A stretch of 64,000 nt of DNA from Forficula auricularia (taxonomy: Eukaryota > Arthropoda > Insecta > Dermaptera > Forficulidae). Every line of letters begins with the position of its first letter. Position 1 is the first letter of the stretch. Below are positions 11,896 through 23,300 of the stretch, one piece after another. The stretch lies in assembly GCA_024734495.1 (NCBI GenBank), contig JALMQS010000085.1, forward strand, positions 26,070,902 through 26,134,901, in the 5' to 3' direction. Made by a program: the position numbers and the translations under genes. The notes beneath the pieces were generated by a model. That model was given only the letters and a program-made list of their open reading frames with translations, was not told the DNA's origin and ran no database searches.

Positions 11896-12068
11896 GGGGG
11901 TTGGATAGGCTAGGCGGTAGCGTGTCATCCTGCTAACTAAGTGTACCCGGGTTCGAATCCGACTCGAGCCATCCGGCTAAAATCTGACCCCCGGGGTAGG
12001 GACAAATTTAAATAAAATAAATAGTATCGTAAATGGCTTATGGCTAGAAAGGCTGAAAAGCCAAAAAA
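11896..12068 (+). repeat. tRNA-derived SINE with box A and box B
   Basis: A pol III type 2 internal promoter is visible. Box A is TAGGCTAGGCGG at 11906-11917, matching 10 of 12 consensus positions. Box B is GGTTCGAATCC at 11950-11960, a perfect match, at normal tRNA spacing. A tRNA-unrelated body follows (CCCCCGGGGTAGGGACAAAT), then TCGTAAATGGCTTATGGC and a TAGAAAGGCTGAAAAGCC tail ending in an A-run. A 5'-truncated inverted copy is at about 8180-8270. The folding needed for a functional tRNA is not present, so this is a SINE and not a tRNA gene. Confidence 0.8.
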
Positions 12069-12105
12069 AAGTCTCTTTTTTAATGTCGTATATAACCGAC
12101 TAAAC

Positions 12106-12595
12106 TGTGCACCACGGCCTCTTCACAGGTGCGCCGCGAAGCTTTATAATTAAACCAAGCAAAGATTTTTGGCCTAACACAAAAAACAAAGTGAGAAACT
12201 AAAAATTTATTTATTTTTATCTCTTACTTACCATTAGACATACTTTTACTTAGGGTCGTCACTCAATGACCCGCTCTAAGAAATTTCAACCTATTATATT
12301 TTTTTTTTATTCCTGTACATATTTTTTTATTTTATTTTGTTTTTTGACTTTTTATTTTGACATGTGTATAGAATTCTAAGATAATTGCTACTACTGTAAA
12401 TAGAGAGGGAGAGAGAGAGAAATGTAATTATTGCCACCAATGTATAGACCAAATTTTGTAAACTTCTTATCTGTTGTAAGAGGAGGCCCTCTCCTGTGCG
12501 GCCAAAATAAATATTATATATACTAGGTAGGGGGCCATGGAAAAATTTTAATTAAAAAAGGGCGTGGCTACTCGGGAAAAGTTTGGGAACCCCTG
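12106..12595. mobile_element. hAT-like MITE with an inserted LINE-like 3' end
   Basis: The element is flanked by GACTAAACTGT on both sides (12098 and 12596), an 8-bp or longer target duplication. Its right end AAGTTTGGGAACCCCTG matches that of the MITE at 40436-40854, and CCGCGAAGCTT, ATTTTTGGCCTAA and AAAATTTATTTATT are shared. Relative to that copy, about 270 bp (12258-12530) are inserted: a piece ending GTGCGGCCAAAATAAATATT, which looks like a LINE 3' end. The left terminus has diverged from the expected CAG start. Confidence 0.65.
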
Positions 12596-13102
12596 GACTA
12601 AACTGTAGACGAATATTTATGAAATCTTGAACTTATAGAATTTAATGATAATAAAGTGACGCGGCCATATTATAAACTTTATTTCTTACATATTATTGTT
12701 CATTACTTTTTGGATTTCAAAATAAGTCTCTTTTCTAAAAAAATCAAACCAATCATCATGTTTACATGATATTTATATTTACTTGGAGATGTCTCAACTA
12801 TTTTTATTAATTTTTTTATTAATTAATTTATATGAAAATACAATAAAGTAAAAATCTAAAGTTGAATCGTAGTTCAAATTGCTTTTTTTATTATTTTTTT
12901 TAATCACGATAAGTAAATAAAATAAAGCAAGAAATATATAATTATATAGACCTATAGAATTAAACTTTTTTAATCAGATTTAAAAAATAATATTAACAAT
13001 TTTCTTAATCATGATTTAAATCTTAAATTACAAAAACTGACTTTTTAGTTATTTATATAGATATCATTATAAAATATCTATATAATATTAGTTGTCAATT
13101 TT
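12596..13102. other. AT-rich intergenic DNA
   Basis: I see nothing here beyond homopolymeric and AT-rich sequence; no reading frame, repeat terminus or RNA signal is supported. Confidence 0.4.
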
Positions 13103-13163
13103 TAAAGTAAAGGTGTGTAGTTTCACAGTGAATTCACTTTGAAACTACACACCCTTTACTTTA
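13103..13163. repeat. Short near-perfect palindrome (hairpin)
   Basis: AAAGTAAAGGTGTGTAGTTT at 13104 is mirrored by its complement ending at 13162, with one bulged base. The centre AGTGAATTCACT is itself a perfect palindrome, so a transcript would form a hairpin of about 25 paired bases per arm. It could be a micro-MITE or an internal scrap of a foldback element; the size is also compatible with a small-RNA precursor, but nothing shows transcription. Confidence 0.6.
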
Positions 13164-13605
13164 TTAATTAATATCATGTTTCACCTAAAACCTACACCAC
13201 TTTCCCTAAGTAAAAAAAATAATATATTAGTTTTCTTTTTTTTTATTTGTTTGGTATAGTAAACTTATCGTTAAAATCTTCATTTCACCAGATTTTTCCC
13301 TATTAATCAAATTTAGCCATATTTTTCTTTCGAAGCTAAAAACTATACAAAAATAGTCGCATTTTAAGATAATTTCTCCAAAACTACTACGGCTATTAAC
13401 TTTAAATTTAGTTTGAAATTAGTTTTAAGCCGTAAATGCTAGCTAAGATTTTTAATTATTTTAATTTTAAAGCGCTTAAACAAAAATAAATTTTTTAATT
13501 ACCTTTAGAAATAGATTGGTAGCTTTAACAAATCCTATTAGATGGATAATAATAAAAGAAAAATTTCTTTATTTTTTATAAATTGTGAAATTATATTTTA
13601 GTTGC
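13164..13605. other. AT-rich intergenic DNA
   Basis: No gene, repeat end or RNA gene recognised. The stretch is dominated by AT-rich words and short homopolymers. Confidence 0.4.
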
Positions 13606-13775
13606 TGCGTTTATAAATTTTTCCAGATTCTTATCATGTAACCTCCTGGTCCTTGCCACAGATGTTCACATCATCTAAGTAGGCAATTTTTTCTTTCAAA
13701 ACTTCAAAGTTGTTCTACCATCAACTTGTTGAAACACGGGAAGGCCATTTGTCACACCCAACAATATTATTTTTA
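13606..13775 (-). pseudogene. Gypsy/Pao-type reverse transcriptase fragment
   Basis: On the minus strand one frame reads LGVTNGLPVFQ, matching the conserved FGVTNG region of LTR-retrotransposon reverse transcriptases. A second frame reads YLDDVNICGKDQEV, the catalytic Y-x-DD box with the usual CGK(D/T)QEEHDKNL follow-on. A third frame supplies HDKNLEKF. The segments lie in the right order with frameshifts between them, so this is an inactivated internal fragment of an LTR retrotransposon of about 55 codons. Neither LTR nor the rest of pol is seen nearby. Confidence 0.7.
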
Positions 13776-14050
13776 CTGGAAGAGTTTTCTAGATATATTC
13801 TTTAAAGCTTCTAGATTTTGATTATTAGATTCGCTTACCTTATGAGTCTTGTGGCAAATTTGTGTCTTGCTATAACTTCATTCATAGGCTGGATATAGAG
13901 CGTTTCAAAAATATTAATGACTTAGTTGTACGACTTATTTTCATTTATTTTCTTATAATTCGGTGGAGAAACAAAATTATTCAGCAACTTAAATTTTTCC
14001 CATTCAACAGGTTTCATTTTAATATAAAACGCATAAATGTATAGATACCA

Positions 14051-14541
14051 GTGATTCTCAAAGTGGGGGACACGACCCCCAGGGAGGTCGGGAGAAATAT
14101 TTGAGGGGTCGCAGATAAATTGATGACGGATCAATTTTTTTTCTTATAGTTTTACTATGAATTATGATTAGAAATATTATAAATAAAAAATTATTTAATT
14201 ATATGAGACCTGCACTGACCGATTTTAAACTCAGGTTTAATTTATTATGCCAAAATAAGCAGACCTACCCATCACATAAAAATTTAAAATATGTTTACTA
14301 AACATATACATAGAATATTTTGTTCCAAGATGTACCAAAGATAAGTAATTAATTTTTATTGTTACTAAAGATAAATCAGCTATTAATCAGTGCAATTAAA
14401 CAAAAGAAATTCATTCCTTCTGAATTTAAATTACCCCCCCCCTCCGAAATGTTTTTCTACACATATCCATTCTTAGGAGGGTCCATTGAAATTTTTAAGT
14501 GCAAAAGGGGTTGCTGACCAAAAAGTTTGAGAAACACTGAT
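14051..14541. mobile_element. hAT-like non-autonomous element
   Basis: The left end CAGTGATTCTCAAAGTGGGG with CGACCCCCAGGGAGGTCG and the right end GTTGCTGACCAAAAAGTTTG then AGAAACACTG form imperfect terminal inverted repeats of hAT type (CAGTGNTTCTCAAAC). Flanking octamers ATAGATAC and ATCTATAT are only partly alike, so the target duplication is diverged or rearranged. No transposase frame. The right end is duplicated downstream (see 14501-14742). Confidence 0.6.
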
Positions 14542-14742
14542 CTATATCATATATTCATAATGGGCATGAATTATTTTTCGTTTGAAATTAATGCACGGTA
14601 CCTTAAAGCCGGCAATTAAACAAAAGTTGCAAAAGGGAGTCGCTGACCAAAAAGTTTGAGAAAAACTGATCTATCCCATATATTCATAATGCGTATGAAT
14701 TATATTTTGTTTAAAATTAATGCACGGTACCTTAAAGCGGGC
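14501..14742. repeat. Tandem duplication (about 128-bp offset) of a hAT right end plus flank
   Basis: The segment 14501-14613 (from GCAAAAGGGG through the hAT terminus and on to CACGGTACCTTAAAGC) recurs at 14629-14742 with about 90 percent identity. Because the copied unit includes flanking host DNA beyond the transposon end, it arose by local duplication after insertion, not by a second transposition. Confidence 0.75.
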
Positions 14743-15850
14743 AGAAAAATACTTATATCTCAGCAGTGATATGATTACCAATGAAATTTTAACTCTAATT
14801 TGAGTTTTAAGTAGGAGTACAACAAAGTTTTGGGTCAAATTGATCAAAACTACAAGAGAAAGTCGCGTAGTGCACACTCCAATTTATTCTTATTATAGTT
14901 CATAACAAAAGACCTTATTGGCTGACAAGTTTTTATAGGGTAAATGTAAGCTAAACTAAATGATTAATTATATAATTAAACAAACATAGATAATAATTCG
15001 AGAATATATATTTTATTACATTATTTATAGAATGAAAATAAGAATAATATGTAAAATACACTATATATTTAATCGACTTTAGATGGTGATTCAATGGAGA
15101 TGTGAATGGCCGATATTTGGTATCTTATGATAGTTGATATAAAATGTTAAAAACAAATAAATTTATTTATAATGTAAATGTATAACTGAGCTAGGAGATT
15201 TTTCATCTCAACAAATCATTCAGACTGATTATACCTCAAATCATATTTTAAAATGAAGTGTTTTGTAATTTCGATTGACTGACTGATGGCAGACCTCAAG
15301 TTACCAGGTCACTGTTATTATTTTATTAGGTAAAAATTATTAATATAATTAAACATAGAGATTACAAATTCGTCGCACTTAATTTATTAATAAAAATATA
15401 TAAAATAAAACTAAAAATTTATTTTATTTAGTGAATGCATCTGTGACCCTGATTGTAACACATCTTATTGAAATACATAAAATACATACTAATTAAAATA
15501 GAAAATTAAATACATGCAATTATAAATATAAAAATATCAAATTAAGAAAGGATAAATATATGGATAAAATTCTCATTCAAAGTTCTCTTCTAATATTCAT
15601 ATTTTTCTAACTATATAATATAATTTCATATACAACACCATCTGATTAGAAATATCATACAAACAAATCTAAAACCTCTATCCAGAATAGAAATAATATT
15701 TCATAGAATATACCATATTTTTATTAGAAATCAATATTTTATTTCCGTTATAAATAAAATAGAAATAGAAAGTTTATAAGGTCGTCTGCAGGAGTGATAG
15801 GGGGACTTTGGCTTCCCTGGGTTCTCAAGAGGTTAATTTCCAACCAAAAA
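14743..15850. other. AT-rich intergenic DNA
   Basis: No supported gene. The minus open frame at 14671-14877 overlaps the duplicated repeat and shows no domain. The remainder is AT-rich with scattered ATATATTTTA-type words. Confidence 0.4.
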
Positions 15851-15856
15851 TTATTA

Positions 15857-16320
15857 TTTTTTAACCGACTTCGAAATAGAAGAAGGTTCTCAATTCGACT
15901 GATTTTTTTGTATCTATGTTCCACGATTTCTCCGCCAATTGTGAACCGATTTTGATTACTTTTTTGCATTGAATTCAGTATAGTTTCCAATTGGTCCCCT
16001 ATAAATTTCATTTGGAAATTAATAAGGTAGGGGCTTTATTCAAGAAGCTCACACTTATTTATGAACCAGTTGCGAGCCATGGGACTTCGCTCCTTAAGTC
16101 TAGTTCCAGCCTAGTACTATTAATTTGTATTTGTGGAAAAAATAAATAGATGTGATTCTTTATGACGGGTTTCAATCTTTTTCTAATTGCGTAGGTACTT
16201 CACAAAATTCAAATTCAAAAATTTAAGTACCATCAACAAAAATATATGGTATATGTTGCCCGAAGACTAATGGAGGACCAGTTTTTAGCCGACCTCGAAA
16301 AATAATGAAAAACTGAAGAC
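15857..16320. repeat. AACCGACTTC-family copies, partial
   Basis: AACCGACTTCGAAATAGAAG at 15863 is followed by GGTTCTCAATTCGACTG, the T-run and CCAATTGTGAACCGATTTTG, the standard opening of this family, to about 16010. A further decayed terminus (GCCGACCTCGAAAAATAATG) lies at about 16289. Open frames across this stretch are not genes. Confidence 0.6.
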
Positions 16321-16958
16321 AATTTTAATGTACCTATTCATATAAAACTTAAGCACTATTTTAAAATAATATTAATAATTATATTATATTAGAAAAACTA
16401 GGAGGCTAAATTATTTAGGGACCTGAGATATTGGCTGAGTTGTGGATCACTAAGCGGCAGAGTAGTTTAGTGTTTTTGGAGGACATATATCCCATAAATA
16501 ATTAATCAAGTATTTTGGAGTTTATAACTAATAAGTAGTTGTTTTGAGAGTTTAATTATATGATTAAAATAATAACACTAAGAATACAAGCATAGTGACA
16601 TTGTGATTTATCTAAAGATGGCTAAAACACGTTATCGAAGTCACAAGGCGAAGTCAAATTATTTTCAAAAAGAATCAATTTTTCAGCAAAGATTTATATT
16701 GAATAATTAAAATATAAACATTACGCCGCCCGCGTCAATTATTGACTTTTGAAAGTCAGATGTTTATCAGAGAGTCTATTTGCTTAATTCTACTGCTTAA
16801 ATTAAAACTAGTAGTAGATAGTCAATTTTATAATTTTATATTATTTTTTAATTATGCGTTTATTCTAAGATCTAATAATAAATTATTTAAATTCTGCGAA
16901 TAAAAATATAGCTCTCGAAGTATCTATCGAGTTCCAACTTGGTTTTACTAATTTTTAG
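16321..16958. other. Downstream flank of the DRC11-like gene
   Basis: No gene is seen. A minus-strand AATAAA at 16859-16864 lies about 95 bases past the DRC11 stop codon and is the likely polyadenylation signal. There is no poly-A (plus-strand poly-T) tract next to the stop, which is relevant to whether DRC11 is a retrocopy. Confidence 0.5.
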
Positions 16959-19404
16959 TTAAACACACCTTGTCTGTGGTTTATTTTTCTTCTTTTTCTT
17001 TTCTAATTGTTCTTCAAGCGCAGCTGCTTCTTCTTCGGCGATTTCTAAAGCTCTTGACTTTCTCCTTCCGATAGGCGTTTTTGTGAACCACTGCGAAAAC
17101 ATTTCATCTTCTTCTTTATAAACTGGATCGTATTTGCTCAATGCATTAATCAGCTCTGCGTGTGTCAACGGTTGAACCTGCAGCTGTAATACTCTTTTAC
17201 ATGTCATTACATCGTTCATTATAGTAAGAATTGAGCCTATTGTATAGCCATCACACAATCGAGCCATTACGGCAGTATCAAATTGTCGGCTAATAGAAGG
17301 ATATTGTAAAATAAACTTCTTCCACAAAATTGAAAGGCTACTATAATCTGGACGAGGAATGTGCACCATTTTTATATACGTTTGAGCTAATAATTTTTGA
17401 TCACCGTCCCAAGGAAATCTGGAAATGCCGATAACAAGCATTTGATCTTCTGTTGAAATATTTCTTACAAGTTTTGGTAAATCTTTTTTAAGCCGCTTGG
17501 GATCAGTTTTATCAGTTTTGGGTACTTTTTTCATAAAAGGTTTTTCTCCATCTTCTATTAATATTACAGAAGGTTGTAGTAATCTACCTACTTTATTAAC
17601 TAAATGCATTAACATCACTAATCCTGATTTGCCAGGGTATTTTCCAACCAGATTAGATGGAGTAAGATCGAATAAAACAGCTCCTACCTCTGTACAAATA
17701 GCATTTACGAGCATATGCTTTCCACTCCCTCTTGGCCCAGCAATTAAAATAGATTTTACTAAAGGAGCTAAATTATGCACTGTTCTATTTCCTAAAGGAG
17801 TATGCAATACTCTTTGATCAATTGACGGATATCTCCCAGCGAAGGTGGTGGGTCGTAACCCTGTTTTCTCATTTCATTATGTGAATATGATCGCTCACCG
17901 ATAAATGATCCAATATGAACTTCTGGATATTTTTTAATAATCCCATTCGCAACTAATTCTTCAAATAAAGAATCTAAAGTTCTGTCTGGTGTTAAATCTT
18001 TTTCCTTTTTTTTTTTGCTCTTTTTCCCACCTTTTTTCCCACTTTTTTTTGGTCTCCTTGTCTTTTTATTATGATCCCTATCTAGAGCAGCTTGTAAAAG
18101 TTCAAGTTCTTTTCTCAACATTTGATCTAAAATTCTACGTAATTCGTTTTCGATTTCTTTGAATTTTTCAGTTTTAATCATACTCATATCTGATTTTTGC
18201 AATGGATTATTACTTTCATCTTTATATTTCCAGATATTTTGATAATCTGTGCAAGAATTCATTAATTCTGTTAGGAAATTAGATGGGATCATTTTAAATC
18301 CTAAATCTTCAAATTCTTCTTCCTTATCACTATCCTTTTCTTTACTACTTGATCGCTTCGATTTTCGGCTAACAGAAGAACCTGTAGTAGATTTACTATA
18401 TTCACTTTCTGTTCCTTGTCGTATCATAATTACAGCTGAACCTCCTGATTCTTCAGACGGCAATTCTGGAAATTTATCAAATTGCTTATAATAATTCATA
18501 TACCATTTCCGAACTTCATCCGTAATTCCTCTCTTTTAGTGATTCCCCCTTTTCACGATAAATGCTATCACGGATTTCAATTAAAGCTTCTTTATATTCA
18601 ACATCAAAAAGTGCCTGTTGTTTTCTTCGGAGGTTTTTAATATTTTCAACTTTAGTGATTTCTTCTTTTTTAACAGAACCTCCAGGAATCATTCCAATTA
18701 AGAGCATTTCTTCCATTTTTCGACGTTTCATTTGTCTTCGTACAGTAAAACCTCGCCATGTCTTTTTGAATTTTCAAGGCAGCAACAGCAATATCTAACG
18801 ATTTAATTTGAGAACTATCACTTTTGCTCTTTTCTTTCATCAAACGAATTTCTTTCATAAACTGATGTCTTATTCGTCCTTGCCGAGCGCGTTCGTGGAT
18901 TTGAATCAATTGAATTCCATCACTTCTTGTCAATTCAGGAACATGTTCTTCTTCTTCATAGAATCCTAGTTTTTTTAAAATATCATCTATCATTTTACGA
19001 TATTTAAATGAAATGAGTTGTCGTTCTGAAATGTAATATCTCGGTATATTAATTTCAACTTCAAATGGTGTAGTATTAAATTTGATCATAGATTCTTCAT
19101 AATAACTAAATTCTGAATAATCTAAATTAACAAGATCATGTTTCAATTCCAGTAATCGTCCAATAGATTCATCTAATATTTTACGAATAATTAATCTTTT
19201 TTGTGGATGAACAATTTGATCATAACATTCGTCTAATTTATTTATGGCAATTGTATATTGGGTGTATAATTCAGTTACCAGACGGTGAGCGAGTTCCTTA
19301 TCCTTTTCTGGTTTTGCGCCTTGTAAAACAGTATCATTTTTAATGGCTTCATCAATTAAAAATTGAGCTTCATCCCATAAGTTATTATATAGTTTATGCG
19401 ACAT
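16959..19404 (-). CDS. DRC11: Dynein regulatory complex subunit 11 (IQCA1-like), intronless with three frame breaks
   Basis: DRC11 is an IQ and AAA-domain subunit of the nexin-dynein regulatory complex, which links outer doublets in motile cilia and flagella; in insects that means sperm tails and chordotonal cilia. Start is the ATG at 19404-19402 (MSHKLYNNLW). In order: a helical N-terminal region with YDQIVHPQKRLIIRKILDES and LLELKHDLVNL, both family signatures; an IQ motif around residue 215 (IQKTWRGFTVRR when read across a frame break); PSEESGGSAV; a Lys-rich linker; SLFEELVANGIIKKYPEV; SLGDIRQLIKEYCIL; then the AAA module. Its P-loop is GPRGSGKH, where the usual Ser/Thr is His; the family often lacks it. 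ILIED is the Walker B equivalent. The C-terminus has NPVYKEE-like DPVYKEEDEMFSQWFTKTPIG. Frames change at about 18749 (extra base in an A-run), 18520-18530 (extra base) and 17795-17800 (missing base); the net length corrects to 814 codons, close to the family's usual size. No in-frame stop lies within any segment, so assembly error or recent decay are both possible. Confidence 0.88.
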
Positions 19405-20315
19405 CACGAAATTGGTTTCTTAAAACATACAAATTGTTTGTAAATTGAATTGGCGTAAAATACTATGGAATAGAGCAAGAAAGTTTGATCAATAAAGTTC
19501 TACCTTGTTGTTAGGGCCTACTTTATTTTTTTATTTCACACATTTTGATGATGTAAAAAAAGGGATTTCTAAAATAACAGATAATCAAAAATATATTATA
19601 ATAATTATAATATATAAAATAAATATATATTATACCTACTATTTTGCAATTTTTTTGTTTCATCACAAAAAATATTCTACTTTTTTTAATTGGAAAAAAT
19701 TGAATCTATTATTTTTTTGTTTTATAAATAAATTATTTTTTTATTTTATTTTTTAAAGTACAATTAATAAATAGTTCATCATTTTAAGTGAAGCCTAGCA
19801 AGGCGTCTATTCTAAGGCGTTTTTTTACCCTCTCTCTCAGACAATTCAAGTTCTTAGGCCAAATCATTCATTTTCAAAAATTACTTTAAATTAAAGTGTT
19901 AATGTATTGATTTTGGGCAGCGAGACATCATTGATTGTAAAAAAAGGGATTTCTAATTTTAAGTAAATTAAATTAAGTTTTCAAATGCGTGGGATCCTCA
20001 AAACATCAACGTCGCTAAGTCCCTTATAAAAAAAGTCCACAACACTAATGACTTAGATTAGAACAAACAAATTAGAAAATAACATTTTTTTATTTCCTAA
20101 AATAATTTTTTGTAAAATGGATAAATTTTTGAAAAATGATTGGACATCATGTAACCTAACTTCCGAACGAAACTATTGTAGCTAACTTAACACTCCTTTA
20201 GGATATGTCATTTTCAAACATATCTGTCAAGTGTTCATTTTTCTAAATAACTGATTAATATTATTACTAATATATTATATTAAATTGAATGTATATATCT
20301 TCTTATTAAATATAA
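19405..20315. promoter_or_regulatory. Divergent intergenic region between DRC11 and OGFOD3
   Basis: The start codons of the minus-strand DRC11 and plus-strand OGFOD3 are 911 bp apart with no gene between. The space is AT-rich, with runs of TTTTTATTTT around 19700-19760. I could not pick out a TATA box or initiator on either side with confidence. The plus open frame 19505-19756 is low-complexity and not supported. Confidence 0.4.
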
Positions 20316-23300
20316 ATGAAACCTCAAGAAAATTTATCTCAAAGACATAAAACTAAGAAAAAAGAAAATCAAGATGAGACGAAAGAAACAGAAGAACCAA
20401 AAGAGTAAATTTTTTATTTTATTAATTTTTTTCCAATAAATTATTTCGTTTGCTTAAATTCTTTTTCATTATACCATTTTGATATTAACCTTTATTTATT
20501 TATTTTCTAAGTTCCACTTATTTATTTCTGATTTTTATCCAAAATACGAATATAATTTTACTAATGTTTTCACACAATAAAAATTATGAACTTATATAAT
20601 GATATTTAACTTAGAGGTAATATTCCAACCTTATTTCTGGCTCCAATCTGAAGCCACATAATGATAGTCCTTATAAACTCCAGATCATTTGTTAAGTTTA
20701 TTAATTAAATTTCGATATTCAGTTGTGCAGCCCTGACGTCGTCAGATAGAGGGATGGGAACGTGAGGATTCCACCCCGGGGCCCGGGTTTCTTTTGAGAG
20801 GCCCGTTTAAATTGAAAAAAAAATGTGCTGAAAACTTATTTTTTAGTGTAATATTTCAGGTTGATAACTGTTAATTCCAATACCTATAAAAAAGATATAT
20901 TTCCACGGATAAAATTATTATTTTGGCTTTGATTATACAGGGTGACCACGAGAAACATTTACGTTTTAGAAATAAAAAAACAATATTAATTTTTCAAGAT
21001 ACTATTTATTTAACTTAAGTTACATAGTTGTGGTTATACGCCATTTACTTTACGTAGAGAAAATGATGTCAGGAAGGTGACGTCCTTCTTCCTGAGGCAA
21101 TTTTCTATTCTGTCAGGAACCTCCTCCACAGGTCCATGACAGGTCACCTGATTTCCGGAGTTGGAGATGTGCACTGGCCTCCTCGTCTCCGGACCTTAAC
21201 ATGTGTGATTTTTATTTGTGGAGGACATTTGAAAGAGCAGTTTATCGACATAAACCCCGTACTTTAGATGACTTGAAAGCGGCGATACGTACTGAGGGTG
21301 GCGTTGATCACTGAGGATACACTGGAACGAGTATGGAGGAGCTTCCTGGACAGAATGAAAATTGCCTCAGGGAAGAAGGACGTCACCTTCTATTTCATCA
21401 GAAGTAAATGGCGTATAACAATATGTAACTTAAGTTAATAAACAGTATCTTGAAAAATTAATATTGTTTTTATTTCTAAAACGTAAATGATCGTGATCAC
21501 CCTATATATACAGTGAAAATTGCTTAACACGAAACTCAGGGACCGAAATATTTCTTCGTGTTAAACATATTGTATTGCATACAAAAATAAGCTGACGTAT
21601 TCTGATGTGCCCATCCACTTGACTTTACCATACAACCTGGCCCCTCACATATTTTTAATATTTAATAAAATTATTTATAATCATGTAGGGGAGGGGGGTT
21701 AGTTTTTGCATTTTTAGATTACTCTGGGCCCACTGATTATGTATACAAAATTTGGTTGAGTTTGGTACAAGAGCCTAGATTTTCATTTTTTGATCCTACA
21801 CCCCCCCCCCCATTTCTGGCGGTTCGTTTTTGCATTATTAGATTACTCTGGGCCCACTGATTATGTATACAAAATTTGGTTGAGTTTGGTACAAGGGCCT
21901 AGATTTTCATTTTTTGACCCTACACCCCCATCCCATTTTGGGCGGTTAGTTTTTGCATTTTTAGACTCCTGGGGTCCCACTGATTATGTATACAAAATAT
22001 GGTTGAATTTGCTCAAATGGCCTAGATTTTTAATTTTTAACCCTCCTCCACCTCTCTTAATTTTGGATCGATATACACCAAAATCTAATCAGCTCTTAAT
22101 CTCAATGGACCAAAACTACTTGTGAAATTTGGTTTCGATAACACTAGTTTTTGAGCTAGCTCGTCCACAAAAATTTGGTAACTCACAGTCTAACAGACAA
22201 CCAGACAGACTAACAGACATTTTGACAAAACAATTATTATCTCAAAAAATATAATTTTTTCGATGTTCACTTATTAGGGCTTTTTTGTAGAGCGAAATGC
22301 CATGGTTTCGCTCAATGTTTTTAATCAAAATAGTTCAGCCGTTTTTAAGATAGTTAGAAAAAAAGAAGGAAAAAAACACTTTTTTCATGCACGATTACAA
22401 TACTTGACCATACTCTGTACGGTAAATTAAAGATATGTAAGTATATTCACCAAAATTACATTTATTAGAGTACATCATATAGATACACTACATTTCAAAT
22501 TATATAATACATTTTGTACATCCATATGTATTTATATATGCAATTAATAAAAAACAATAAAACCAATAAAAATATTAATAAAAACTTGATAAACGTGAAT
22601 ATATGTATGTAATTTAAAATTTTTTTTTATAAAAACAAATGAAAATTTATTTTTTGGAAAATAACATATTTTGTTCATTCCGAGAAGCGAAATTTTTTCG
22701 TGTTAAGCGATTTATGTTTCTTGTTAAAAGAACAAAAATGTATGAAAATACCTATTATTTTTTGGGACCGTATTATTATTTCGTGTTAACCGATTTTTCA
22801 TGTTAAGCGTTTTCGCATTAAACGATTTCCACTGTATTTGTTTAGCTTGAGAACCTTAGAATTTTCCCTCCTGGGTCCCGATTTTCTCTCTACGGCCCTG
22901 CGTTTGGGGTAGGTTCAATTCGACTCTTTTTATAATAGCCTAATTCTGACCAGTGGCTGAACTTCAATGCGCCTGGCACAGTAATATGGTCCCCGAATGA
23001 TAGGGGACTCAAATCCTTTTTCGTCGCTGCTTTTTTACCACCCCCCCCCTTTTTTTTAAAAAAAATTAACAATACAAATTAAATTCACTATTAAAAGAGA
23101 GACATTCTTTGAATCAGAGCGGCATAGGACCAGTACCTATCGTATCGTTTCAATCAGCTTTGATAAAATCAGGGCCAGCCTTAGCTCTCCAGGCGCTCCG
23201 GTCGATATACGAGTATTTATTATTATTAATTAGTATTTTGATCGCAAATTGCGGGGAAATTCAATGATTTCAGCCAAGAAATCAAGAAAAGGCTATCAAA

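Noticed and set aside
11950..11960. tRNA gene suggested by a perfect box B
   Set aside because: The flanking sequence does not fold into a tRNA cloverleaf and has a SINE body and tail.
17497..17817. Plus-strand open frame of 106 codons opposite DRC11
   Set aside because: Antisense shadow of the conserved AAA region; also 18249-18491 and 18562-18798.
20725..22912. A single large hAT element with GC-rich ends at 20725 and 22912
   Set aside because: The two GC-rich patches do not align as inverted repeats and no shared octamer flanks them.
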